Made by a program: the position numbers and the translations under genes. From positions 682,001-746,000 of the forward strand of contig NZ_JAZDRO010000001.1 in NCBI RefSeq assembly GCF_036330325.1: 64,000 bases of DNA. The letters run 5' to 3'. This DNA is from Hyphobacterium marinum (GTDB lineage: Bacteria > Pseudomonadota > Alphaproteobacteria > Caulobacterales > Maricaulaceae). The first letter of the stretch is position 1. Every line of letters starts with the position of its first letter. This document shows positions 16,435 through 26,400 of this stretch, piece by piece. Under the pieces are notes generated by a model. The model did no database searches, was not told where the DNA came from, and was given only the letters and a program-made list of their open reading frames with translations.

Positions 16435-18552
16435 TCAGGGCGTGGTGCGTACCGCCACGCTGGTCGCGCCGCGTTCCGTTCCGGCAGCTCCGCCTTCGCG
16501 GAAGCGCACGAAGACCCGGTTCTGCGCCGGATTGTTGGCAATTTCCGTTCCGTTGCCCCGCACGAAGACGCCGAAAGTCGCCGTATCGTTCTGGTTGATG
16601 GTCAGGGTCTGCGTCGCCGCACGTCCGGTGGTGCAGGCCCCCGTTGTCGGATTGGTCTGGCAGATTTCGAACGAGTTGATGCCGTTGATCGTACGCCCAC
16701 CCGTGTCGGCGGTCACCGTGATGGAAGCACTGGTTCCGACATTGGAAACCGCTACCGAGAAGACACCAACCTGGGTTCCTGCCGTCGGGACTTCCACCCG
16801 GCCCGTGTTTCCGACCGTCGCCGCCAGGGCAACAATATCCGCTGGCGCTGCCGCAGACGACGAGAAGGTCAGCGAATTCAGACCCACGGTGTACTCAGCC
16901 GAGCGGCGGTTGGTGCAGAACGCTTCAATGTAGAGAACCCGCTCGTCGTTCGTGCTCGGATATCCCGGGATGGCCCCGGTATTGTCCGCGAAATCGGCGG
17001 CGCTGGTGACCGAGAACACGAAATTCTGCGATCCGCCGGACGGAATATCGACCGGCGTATTCGCCGTGCCACTCAACACATTCAGCGGCGTCGTCGTCTG
17101 ATAGCTGAATTGTGCGCCTGTCGAGCCGGCGAGGCGAAGGCCGCAGCCCGTGGCTGTGTTTCCACCGGCTGCCGGGTTGATCACAGTGGCAAAAGCCGTC
17201 GCCGCCGTTCCGTTCTGAACCGATCGGGTGACCGGGAGAACCGCCGAAACGACGCGCGGGATCTCCGCACGGAAATTGACAATGTTGAGGCTTTCCTCGC
17301 GAGCCGCACGCGCCGTGTTCTCGGTCGCCGATCCGCAGGTCGCATTGTTCCGGCAAACCATGATCTCCGGGTTGGAGAAATAGCTCATCTGCTGCTCGTC
17401 CGCCTGACCGCTGGCATAGGACATGATCGTGCGATAGCTGCCCGGGACAATGAAGCCATGCGCGTAATCGCGGACGCCGCTGCCGGCACCGGAATTGTTG
17501 CGGTCATGGGCGAAGCCGAGATTGTGGCCGATCTCGTGGGCGAAGGTCACGTCCCCGCACACACCGAAACCGTCATTCAGGTTCGCATCCTCTTCATCAA
17601 TCCAGTCTGCAGAGACCGAGTAGCCCACGGCGGCGTCGGCAGGGTCAATGCTGTCGTCATTTCCGCCCAGCAGATAGGCCAGACCGGCCGAGCTGAGGCT
17701 GCCGCGGCAGCGCTGGATGATACCGACCAGGTCGGCACCATAGGTCGCGCCTGTGTTGCGCAGCGCGGAGAGGTCTTGTGTGACCCCTTGCCCGTCGCCA
17801 TTCGGGCCAAATCCGGACAGGTTGCCAAGCGTGACAGACTGGTCGGCACTATCCGTTGTCAGGCTGACCGGCTGGAGCTGGACCAGGCGAGCGCGCAGGC
17901 CGGTGTCGGAATCGACCAGTGCCTGATCGAGAAGGGCGAACAGGTATTGGATGCGGCCGCCCGTCGACAGGCCCCAAGTATTGGCCATGCTTTCCGAATA
18001 GAACAGGGCGATGTCGATCGTGCCGTTTGAACCGACCGCGACGGCCTCGGCCGTTTCGGGCCCGGATGCGGCTCGCGCCTCGGCAATGGCCTGCAAGATG
18101 CTGACGCCATTCGGGATAACCGCATCATGCTCGTTCTCGATCATGTAGGCGTTGGCCGGGAATTGCATGATCTGGGGCTGACCCTGGCGGTCGGTAATGA
18201 TGTGCCAGGTGCCGTCATCGGTCAGGATGCGTCCGAAGACCGTGCCATTGAATTCGGTAATCAGGACCTGGCGGGCCATATCGGAGTCGATGACATCGCC
18301 GACCCATACGCGGCCGCCCAGTTCCTGGACGTCGATTCGCCGTAGTTCGGCGACGTAGCCGGTGCCGAAGTTCAGATCGATCTGTTCGCCGGGCTCCATC
18401 AGCATGACGCCGGGGTCAAGCCGGTCGAACAGGATGCGCTCGTCACCATTGTCGCTGGCAACAGTCCGGACGCCAGCGAACATGTCGTCCGCAAACGCCG
18501 CGGTTCCGAGGCTCAGCGACAGGCCGAGCGCGGTCAGGATACTCTTTTTCAT
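16435..18552 (-). CDS. Secreted metzincin zinc protease 2 (reprolysin-like, shared C-terminal module)
   Basis: 705 aa. Start supported by GGGGGAG just before the ATG. Sec signal (MKKSILTALGLSLSLGTAAFA), then a prodomain with RVWVGDV and LITEFNGTVFGRI, then the catalytic domain: HEIGHNLGFAHD (His339, Glu340, His343, His349), the only paralog of the four with the canonical Asp after the third His, and Met-turn IMSYAS. Residues about 433-705 are the shared module: VTRSVQNGTAATAF, SGTANTPVDIPSGG, FCTNRRSAE, EICQTNPTTGAC, RGATSVAVRTTP. It has its own promoter region (18553-18824) and terminator (16381-16413), so it appears monocistronic. Confidence 0.9.
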   Translation of the reverse strand: MKKSILTALGLSLSLGTAAFADDMFAGVRTVASDNGDERILFDRLDPGVMLMEPGEQIDLNFGTGYVAELRRIDVQELGGRVWVGDVIDSDMARQVLITEFNGTVFGRILTDDGTWHIITDRQGQPQIMQFPANAYMIENEHDAVIPNGVSILQAIAEARAASGPETAEAVAVGSNGTIDIALFYSESMANTWGLSTGGRIQYLFALLDQALVDSDTGLRARLVQLQPVSLTTDSADQSVTLGNLSGFGPNGDGQGVTQDLSALRNTGATYGADLVGIIQRCRGSLSSAGLAYLLGGNDDSIDPADAAVGYSVSADWIDEEDANLNDGFGVCGDVTFAHEIGHNLGFAHDRNNSGAGSGVRDYAHGFIVPGSYRTIMSYASGQADEQQMSYFSNPEIMVCRNNATCGSATENTARAAREESLNIVNFRAEIPRVVSAVLPVTRSVQNGTAATAFATVINPAAGGNTATGCGLRLAGSTGAQFSYQTTTPLNVLSGTANTPVDIPSGGSQNFVFSVTSAADFADNTGAIPGYPSTNDERVLYIEAFCTNRRSAEYTVGLNSLTFSSSAAAPADIVALAATVGNTGRVEVPTAGTQVGVFSVAVSNVGTSASITVTADTGGRTINGINSFEICQTNPTTGACTTGRAATQTLTINQNDTATFGVFVRGNGTEIANNPAQNRVFVRFREGGAAGTERGATSVAVRTTP

Positions 18553-18614
18553 CTACTCCCCCGAAGACTGACCGGCAGCCAACGGGCAGACCGGCTTTGA
18601 AATCATCGCCCATG

Positions 18615-18626
18615 TTAAAGAGTTAA
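18615..18626. promoter_or_regulatory. Small palindrome upstream of metalloprotease 2
   Basis: TTAA-AGAG-TTAA, extended by flanking G and C to a 5-bp inverted repeat GTTAA/TTAAC, 63 nt upstream of the protease 2 start. The spacing of the TTAA halves is 4, not the 7 of a CtrA site. The same 272-nt gap (18553-18824) also contains an AT-rich stretch at 18691-18711 (AATAACGATATTATATAACA) that may hold the promoter; no gene is seen there. Confidence 0.3.
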
Positions 18627-18766
18627 CGACGTTTAGGCGAGAAAAATCGGCCAGTCATTTCGGGTATCTATCGTGATCAGAGCGTCACTCAATAACGATA
18701 TTATATAACAAATACCAGGGCCATTGATGCTGGCCGAGACACTGTTCGGTCATAACGCCTCCGTAT

Positions 18767-18806
18767 GTGCCAGCGGTCCCGCTCATCAAGCCGGTACCAC
18801 TGGCAC
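18767..18806 (-). terminator. Hairpin downstream of metalloprotease 3, possible terminator
   Basis: GTGCCAG-C-GGT pairs with ACC-A-CTGGCAC across an 18-nt loop, starting 18 nt after the stop at 18825 on the minus strand. No T-run follows, so it may only be an RNA end-stabilising structure. Confidence 0.4.
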
Positions 18807-18824
18807 GAAGGACTGTAATGAACG

Positions 18825-20978
18825 CTACGGCGTTGTCTGGACCGCGACGCTGGTGGCACCGCGCGAGGTGGCACCTTCGTTAAACCGGACAAAAACCCGG
18901 TCGACGGCCGGATTGAAGGCTATCGCCTGGCCATTCCCGCGGACGAAAATGCCGAAGGTCGCCGTGTCGTTCTGGTTCAACGTCAGCGTCTGTGACGCCG
19001 CACGACCCGTGGTGCAGGCCCCGGTTCCGGGGTCGGTGCGGCAAATCTCCAGCGACTGCACGCCGGCGATCGTCCGCCCGCCCAGGTCCGGCGTCGCGGT
19101 GATGGAGGCGCTGGTTCCGATATTGGAGACCGCCACCGAGAAGGCCCCGACCATGGTACCGGACTGGGGTACGCTGACCCGTCCGGTATTGCCGACCGTG
19201 GCCGCCAGCGCGATGACATCGGCCGGCGCTGCGGCGCTGGACGTAAAGGTCAGCGTGTTCAGCCCGAGTGTGAAATCGGCCGAGCGGCGATTGGTACAGA
19301 AGGCTTCGACAAACAGGTTGCGTTCGTCATTGGCCGAGGGTTGGGGCAGACCGGTATTGTCGTCGAACGTCGCTGCGCTGGTGACCGAAAAGACAAAGGT
19401 TTGGCTCGCCCCGGCATTGAGATCGACCGGGGTGTTCGCCGTTCCCGTAACCGCATTCGTGTTGGGATCCGTTGTTTGATACGAGAACTGGGCCGGCGTG
19501 GCACCGCCCAGCCGCAGGCCGCAGCCCGTGGCCTGACCGCCGGAATTGACCGGGTTGATGATGGTCGCGAATGCCGTCGCGGTCGTCCCGTTCTGCACAG
19601 AACGGGTCGTCGGCAGGACCGAGGACACGACACGCGATACTTCGGCGAAGAACAAGGTCACGTCCTTGCTTTCTTCACGCGCGGCGCGGGCATTGTCCGC
19701 CGGATCGTTCGTCAGGATACCATCGATCCGGGCCGGTGCGGCGATGCCGCAGGCCGCGTTGTTCGGACACAGAGTGATCGACGGATTGGAGAAGTGCGGC
19801 GCTTCCTGCTCATTGCCGATGGTGCGCGGTGCGCCCGGCGGACAAGTACCGCCGCTGGTCGGGTAGGACATGATGGTGATGAAGTTGCAGTCTTCACGGT
19901 GACCATTTGCAAAGGTCCGCACACCGGTGCCAATGCCGGAATCTTCCACGTTATGGGCCATGCCCAGATTGTGGCCGACCTCGTGGGCATAGGTGATGTC
20001 CGAGCAGAATGTATTGCCGTCGCCGCTAATCCAGTCGCCGGTCACTGAAAAGCCTTGCGGTGCCCAGCTGGCATTGATGTCGCCATTGGTCGAGGGTGCG
20101 CCAAGGATATTGGCAATCCCGCATCCCCCATGGCCCGGCCCGGTCCGCTGAATGACGCCGACGAGGTCTGCCCCGTGTGACGTGCGCACATTGCGCAGGG
20201 CGCTGAGGTCCTGGGTGATGGTCGGGGCCTCATTGCCCGTGATGCCGGAGATATTGGTCAGCGTCTGGGCCTGGTCGGCATTGTCATCGGTCAACGTCAC
20301 GGGGCCGTTGAAAACCAGACGGGCGCGCATGCCGGTATCGCTGTCGACCAGTGCCGTGTCCAATACCGCAACGAGGTGGTTGACCCGCGCGCTGGCCGTC
20401 ATGCCCCAGAGGGCCGAAAAACTCTGCGAATAATAGATCGCCAGATCGAGATTGCCGTTGGAACCGACCGCGACAGCTTCGCCGGTTTCAGGGGCCTGCC
20501 GGGCTTCCTCCGGCAGCGCGGCCAGGATGTCCGGCGTGATGTAGACCGTGTCATTCGCCCGGTAAGGCCGGTTGATGTCGGCCGGGATCTGCATGATCCG
20601 GTGACCATTGCCCTCCGGGATCATGTACCAGAGTCCATCTTCGGTCTGGACACGACCGAACACGATACCGTTCATCTCGGTGATGATGGCGCGGCTGCGG
20701 ATTGTTTCACCTGCGATGCGTCCAACCCAGGTCTGGGATCCGAGCGGTTGCACGTCGATGCGGTCGAGTTCGAGCTCGTAGCCGGGACCGAAATTGAGGT
20801 CGATCCGTTCGCCGGGCTGCATACGCATCACACCCGTGGCGAGGCGCCCGAATTCGAAAGAGTCCGGTCCGCCGTCATCGGCGGCAATGGTCCGAACACT
20901 GGTGAGCATGTCGTCGGCCAGTGCCGCAGGCGACAAGGCGGCAGCCAGAACGGCCGCGCCAAACAGAAAACGCTTCAT
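18825..20978 (-). CDS. Secreted metzincin zinc protease 3 (reprolysin-like, shared C-terminal module)
   Basis: 717 aa. GGGGAGGAC precedes ATG 20978. Sec signal (MKRFLFGAAVLAAALSPAALA), prodomain (TWVGRIAGETIRSRAIITEM), then the catalytic domain with HEVGHNLGMAHN (His332, Glu333, His336, His342; Asn in place of the trailing Asp) and Met-turn IMSYPTS. The insert between them is Cys-rich compared with paralog 1 (EDCNFITIMS, GGTCPPGAP, TLCPNNAACG), suggesting extra disulfides. Residues about 450-717 are the shared module (TTRSVQNGTTATAF, TGTANTPVDLNAGA, FCTNRRSAD, EICRTDPGTGAC, RGATSVAVQTTP). The gap to paralog 4 is 138 nt and may carry a promoter. Confidence 0.9.
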   Translation of the reverse strand: MKRFLFGAAVLAAALSPAALADDMLTSVRTIAADDGGPDSFEFGRLATGVMRMQPGERIDLNFGPGYELELDRIDVQPLGSQTWVGRIAGETIRSRAIITEMNGIVFGRVQTEDGLWYMIPEGNGHRIMQIPADINRPYRANDTVYITPDILAALPEEARQAPETGEAVAVGSNGNLDLAIYYSQSFSALWGMTASARVNHLVAVLDTALVDSDTGMRARLVFNGPVTLTDDNADQAQTLTNISGITGNEAPTITQDLSALRNVRTSHGADLVGVIQRTGPGHGGCGIANILGAPSTNGDINASWAPQGFSVTGDWISGDGNTFCSDITYAHEVGHNLGMAHNVEDSGIGTGVRTFANGHREDCNFITIMSYPTSGGTCPPGAPRTIGNEQEAPHFSNPSITLCPNNAACGIAAPARIDGILTNDPADNARAAREESKDVTLFFAEVSRVVSSVLPTTRSVQNGTTATAFATIINPVNSGGQATGCGLRLGGATPAQFSYQTTDPNTNAVTGTANTPVDLNAGASQTFVFSVTSAATFDDNTGLPQPSANDERNLFVEAFCTNRRSADFTLGLNTLTFTSSAAAPADVIALAATVGNTGRVSVPQSGTMVGAFSVAVSNIGTSASITATPDLGGRTIAGVQSLEICRTDPGTGACTTGRAASQTLTLNQNDTATFGIFVRGNGQAIAFNPAVDRVFVRFNEGATSRGATSVAVQTTP

Positions 20979-21116
20979 GATAGTCCTCCCCCCGCCGCAA
21001 CACTGCGGCTGAATGCAGTAGACCTTATCGCTAATGCCGTGATTAGGCGACCGAAAACGGACCCGGCGGGTTGCAGAGCCGCCCGCCAGAGTCTGTGGGC
21101 TACCGGTTGAGCGCCG

Positions 21117-23294
21117 CTATTGCGCGGTCCGGATCGCCACGCTGGTCCCTCCGACCGGTATATTTGCCGTCGTCCGGAAGTTGACGAAGACCCGGTTTGC
21201 GGCCGGGTCACCGGCGATGTTTCCCGCACCGCGCACGAAGATGGCAAAGGTCAGATTCGCTCCGGCTCCGGCGGTCAGCGTCACCGAAGCCGCGCGAGCG
21301 GTCAGGCAAATACCGGTGGCCGGATCGGTCCGGCAGATTTCCAGTGCGCCGACGGCTGTCGCCCCGGTGCCCAGCTCGGGTGTGACCGTGACCTCGGCTG
21401 ACGTGGCGAGATTGACGCTGGCCACCGAAAACGCAGCCGCGCCCGTTGCCGAGGGCAATTCGACAATGCCGTTCCCGGCTGTGGTCGCGGCCAGTGCGAC
21501 CATGTCGGGCAGGGCCTGGCTGGTGGCGAGATAGCGGAAGGTGTTCACCCCGGTGATGACCGGTGCGGTCCGGCGGTTGGCGCAGCGCGCATCGATCCGC
21601 AGATCGGACGGAAAGGTCGTCGCGGCGAGATTGACCGAAATCACATAGCTTTGTGTGCCGCCGGCCGGAATGTCGACCGGGGTGTTTGCGGTACCGGTGA
21701 CGGCGTTGGTTGCCGGGTCGGTCGTCTGGAATGTGAAGCTGCCGGTGCCGGCACCATGCAGGATCAGCCCGCACCCGGTCGCCGTGCTCCCCGATGCGGC
21801 GGGGTTGGCGATGGTGACGAAGGCGGTGGCTGGCTGACCGGCCGGGACGGTTCGGCTGTAGGGCAGGATGGCCGATCTGACAGGGGCGGCCTCGGGGTGC
21901 CGGTAGAATTGCACCTGATAGCCCTGGTCGCGCATCGAGCGCGCATTGTCGGTCAGCGCGGTCGTGTTGTCGCTGTTGCTGCCCGGAATGTTCCAGCCGC
22001 CCGGGCCGGATCCGCACGGCAGGCCAAGGCAGTTGTTCAAGGACGGGTTGGAGAAGGCCGCTACCCACGTCTCGTTCGACCGGGTCGGCGGCGAGTTCGC
22101 CGGACAGGTCAGGTTCGACCGCAGCGAGTCGTAGGCCATGATCGTGCGTAGCGAGCAGTCATAGCGATGCCCGTAGGAGAAGTCGTAGACGCCTGTTCCG
22201 CCGGCATTCTCGATATTGTGGGTCGAGCCGAGATTGTGGCCGACCTCGTGGGCAAAGGTCAGGTCGCCGCAATTGGCTCCCGTGCCGTTTGCGTCTGGTC
22301 CGTCTCCCACGACGCCGACGCCGAGAATGTGGTCTTCGGACGGGTCAATCACGCCCTCGCCTCCGCCGGGCAGATAGGCGACGCCGCAATAGGTCTGCTG
22401 GGCGCGCCAGTAACGCCGCACCATGACCACGATGTCGGCCGCCACGCCGTCGCGGACCGCGAGCAGGCTGGAGAGGTCGCCGTCATTATTGCACTGGAGG
22501 CCGAAACTGCCGTCACAGCTTCCAAAGACATCCGCCGATGTTCCGGCATTGCCGAAGCTGGCTCCGGCGACGAGATCGTCGATGGATTCCAGCGTGGAGG
22601 TAGTTTCCACCCACGGCACCGGCATGGGCAGCGCCAGGACCAGCCGGGCGCGCAGGCCGGTATCGCTGTCGACGAGGGCCTGGTCGAGCACGTTGACGAG
22701 GTGCTGGACCCGCGTGATCACGCCGGTCCCGTACCAGGCCTCCATCCCCGCTGTATAAACGACCGCAATGTCGATCGTACCGTTCGAGCCAACCGGGACG
22801 GGCGGCTGATCCGCCGCGTCAGCAGGCCCTGGCGGCAGGGACTCGCGAGCGGCATTTGACAGCTCGGCGGACAGGGTCAGGAGATCGGTATCGGGTTCTT
22901 CGGGCGGTGCCCCCATGGGTGAAAATGCCAGCGCGCCCGTGACGGGATCCGGCGCGAGCGACCAGCTGCCATCCGGCGTGATGACCGTACCGAAGGTGGC
23001 GCTGCTGCCTTGTGTGAATACGACCGAGTAGCCCGCTCCATGACCGGCGATTTGGCCAAACCAGGTCTGTCCGCCGGCCTGGCCGGTCTCGATCCGGGTC
23101 AGGACCGCCTCGTGAACCGTCCCGTCCAGCGGTGGCAGAATGGCCCGGTCGCCGGGCTCCATCGCGTAAAGGGCAGGGCTGACGGCGAGGTGACCGAAGG
23201 CGCTGTCGGTCTCGAATATCGGCTGTTGCGCAATTGCGGTCGCCGAGAATGCGCTTGTCAATAGCCCGGCCAGGGCCAGTCGCATGACTGCCAT
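21117..23294 (-). CDS. Secreted metzincin zinc protease 4 (most divergent paralog, shared C-terminal module)
   Basis: 725 aa. GAGGGAGATC precedes ATG 23294; ATG 23285 is a possible alternative. Signal peptide LALAGLLTSAFSATAIAQ. The prodomain is less like the other three (TWFGQIAGHGAGYSVVFTQG). Catalytic domain HEVGHNLGSTHN (His349, Glu350, His353, His359) with Met-turn IMAYDS. Residues about 470-725 are the shared module: YSRTVPAGQPATAF, TGTANTPVDIPAGG, DARCANRRTA, EICRTDPATGICL, VGGTSVAIRTAQ. Cys positions match the other copies. It is divergently oriented to the subtilisin gene; the 180-nt space between the two starts must hold both promoters. Confidence 0.9.
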   Translation of the reverse strand: MAVMRLALAGLLTSAFSATAIAQQPIFETDSAFGHLAVSPALYAMEPGDRAILPPLDGTVHEAVLTRIETGQAGGQTWFGQIAGHGAGYSVVFTQGSSATFGTVITPDGSWSLAPDPVTGALAFSPMGAPPEEPDTDLLTLSAELSNAARESLPPGPADAADQPPVPVGSNGTIDIAVVYTAGMEAWYGTGVITRVQHLVNVLDQALVDSDTGLRARLVLALPMPVPWVETTSTLESIDDLVAGASFGNAGTSADVFGSCDGSFGLQCNNDGDLSSLLAVRDGVAADIVVMVRRYWRAQQTYCGVAYLPGGGEGVIDPSEDHILGVGVVGDGPDANGTGANCGDLTFAHEVGHNLGSTHNIENAGGTGVYDFSYGHRYDCSLRTIMAYDSLRSNLTCPANSPPTRSNETWVAAFSNPSLNNCLGLPCGSGPGGWNIPGSNSDNTTALTDNARSMRDQGYQVQFYRHPEAAPVRSAILPYSRTVPAGQPATAFVTIANPAASGSTATGCGLILHGAGTGSFTFQTTDPATNAVTGTANTPVDIPAGGTQSYVISVNLAATTFPSDLRIDARCANRRTAPVITGVNTFRYLATSQALPDMVALAATTAGNGIVELPSATGAAAFSVASVNLATSAEVTVTPELGTGATAVGALEICRTDPATGICLTARAASVTLTAGAGANLTFAIFVRGAGNIAGDPAANRVFVNFRTTANIPVGGTSVAIRTAQ

Positions 23295-23474
23295 GATGAT
23301 CTCCCTCAGCTCGGGAGAAGTGTGCGGCGGCGGTCCGAGACGACCAAGGGCCGGAAGGCCAGAGTCACGTCATCGTGACGCGATGTGTCTGACGCCGCTT
23401 CTGCCTGTCCCTGCCCGAAATGCCTGCTAATCTGGCCGGGCAGAACGTTTCGGAAGTTTACAAAAGGGCGGGTC

Positions 23475-26400
23475 ATGGGTTTCAGGTTTTTGGTGGTGCT
23501 GGCCGCATTTGTCGTGCTGGCTCAAACGGCGAGCGCTGCCCCGGTCGTTCTTCCCGCCGACGAACAGGCCCGGCTTGATGCCGGTGAGCGGATCCGCGTG
23601 ATCGTCTGGTTTGCCGGACCCGACATCGCGGAATCACAGCCCGAGGGTGGCCGTCCGGAAGACCGCGTCGAGGCGATCAACGACGTTCGCGACGCCGCCA
23701 TCTACCGGGCGCTGGGTATCCCTGCCGACATTCTGGCCGCTTCGCCCATGCTGGAACCGGGACCGCGGATCGCCCGCGAATTCCGCTATTCACCGGCCGC
23801 CGCCATGGTGCTGTCAGCCGAGGAAATCGCGGCTCTGGCCAGTGATCCCGCGGTGCGCCGTATCCAGATTGACGAGATCACGGCACCGTCCCTTGATCAG
23901 AGCGTCCCGCTGATCGGCGCAACCAACATGCACAATGCCGGGCAGACCGGGCAGGGCGTCTCGGTTGCCATCCTTGATACCGGTGTGGATCTCCAGCACC
24001 CCATGTTTGCCGGACGGATCGCCGGATCGGCCTGCTTCTCGTCATCCTCGCCGGGGCGGGCGAACAGTTTCTGCCCCGGCGGCGGGCCGAGCAATACGAC
24101 CGATCCCCAGGCGGGCGACAATTGCGAGGAGCGATCGGTCGATGCGGTCAATGGCGGAACGGGCTGCTTCCATGGCACGCACGTCGCCGGGATTGCGGTT
24201 GGCGGCGATTTCGTTGATCCGTCAAACGCATCGCGGACGCTGCGGGGCGTCGCGCCGGGTGCGGGCCTCGTTGCCGTGCAGGTCTTTTCCCAATTTTCCA
24301 ATTCGACTGATTGCGGCACCGATCCGGTCCCGTGCGTACGCAGCTTTACCAGCGACCAGACGGCTGCACTGGAATGGCTCTATGACAACCGGCAATCGCT
24401 CAATCTCGCGGCGATCAATCTCAGCCTGGGGGGCGGGCAGCATACCGGTCCCTGCACAGGACACGCGCATGTGACGGTCATCGGACAATTGCGGTCCGCA
24501 GGCGTCTCGACGGCCATTGCTTCGGGGAATAACGGGTTCCGCGATTCGGTGAATTCGCCGGGCTGTGTGCCCGACGCGATCACGGTTGGCTCGACGACGA
24601 AGGCCGACGCTGTGTCATCCTTCTCCAATTCCAACGGGTTGGTGGATGTCCTGGCACCGGGGTCCTCGATCCGGTCTGCACTGTCGAGTTCCAATGATTC
24701 CGGGGTTGGCGGCGCGACGACCGCGTCCGGGACTTCGATGGCGACCCCCCATGTTGCGGGCGCGCTGGCACTGCTGCGGGCGGCCCATCCCAATGCCAGT
24801 GTCGATGCCATCGAGTCGGCGCTGGAAGCGACAGGCCTTCCGATTCTGCTGTCATCGAACAATGTCCAGACGCCGCGTATCCGGGTCGATCTCGCGAGTG
24901 CGCAACTGACCGCCAACAATGGCGGTGTGCTGGGCAATCTCACCGTGACGCCGCTGCGCGCCTTCAACTCCACGGGGTCGCCTGGCGATGCCAGCAGTTT
25001 TGAAACCGCAGACTATACGCTGACCAATAATGGCGGTGCGCCGCTCGACTGGTCGGTGTCTTCCAATGCCACCTATCTGGCTTTCTCAGAAGTCCAGGCG
25101 GGGTCGGACGGTCCGGACGCGGCCTTTGCGACAGCGGGCGGCACGCTTGCGGCCGGAGCCAGCACGACCGTTCGGGTCAGCGTCAACGCGGCCGGTCTTG
25201 CAGGGGGATACTTCCAGTCCCGTTTCGCCTTCACCGTGACAGGTACGCAGGGGTCGGTGGAAATTGCGGCATCGATATCGGTGACCAGCCCGCCGCCAGG
25301 TAATGACAATTTCGCCGATGCGTTTGCGTTGTCGGCGGTATCCACCACGGCCGCATTCAACTCGACCGGTGCGACCAAGGAGAGCGGTGAACCCAGCCAT
25401 GCCGGCAATGGTGGCGGCGCCTCGGTGTGGTGGTCCTGGACCGCGCCGGTGTCTGGTACGGCCCGGATCCGCACCCAGGGTGCCGACTTCGACACGATGA
25501 TCGCGGTCTATAGTGGCAATTCACTCGGATCGCTCTCCTCGATCGCGTCCAATGACGACATCAACTATCCGTCCGACACGCAAAGCCAGGTCGAGATCGC
25601 GGTGACCGCCGGGACGACCTACCGCATCGCGGTCGATGGCTATGGCGGCGCGGCAGGCAATGCCGAATTGTCCATCCGCTACATCAACACGCCGTCGAAT
25701 GACGCCGTGGCGTCGGCTACCGTCATCAGTGGCGCGACCGGCTCGGTATCGGGCTCGAACGTCAATGCGACCAAGGCCGGGGGCGAACCGGCCCATGGCG
25801 GTGATGCCGGGGGTGCGTCGGTCTGGTATTCTTGGACCGCACCGTCGGCAGGCCAGGCCGTCTTCGACGCCGCGGCATCTTCCTTCACCGCCCTGGTCGG
25901 CGTTTACACCAGCCCGGACGGCGGAACGTCGCTCAACTCGGTCGTTCAGGCCAATGGCGCTCCGGCGGCCTTCACGGCCGTGCAGGGCACGACCTATCTG
26001 ATCGCGGTTGATGGTCTTGCGGGCGCGACCGGACAAGTCAGGCTGGGCTGGACGCTGGGGACGGCGGAAACCCATCGCCTGCGTGCTGCCGTTCTGCCGA
26101 ATGCGCGTTCGGTCCAGGTCGGCCAGACCGCAACAGCCTTCGCAACGCTGATCAACCCGGCAGGCTTTGCGACCGCCGGCAGCAACTGCCGGATCGAACC
26201 CCCGGCAGGGTTCAATGGCGGCTTCTCCTATCGCACGACGGACCCGGCCTCCAATCAGCCGACCGGCACGGCCGATACGCCGGTGGGGATTCCGGCAGGC
26301 GGATCACAGAGCTTCGTCTTCTCGATGACGCCGGGAACGCCGCTGAACGGGGTCAGCCTCGCGCCGGTCTTCCGCTGCGACAACGTGCTGTCCGCCAGCC

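Noticed and set aside
18615..18626. CtrA binding site upstream of protease 2
   Set aside because: The two TTAA halves are 4 bp apart, not the 7 bp required by the CtrA consensus.
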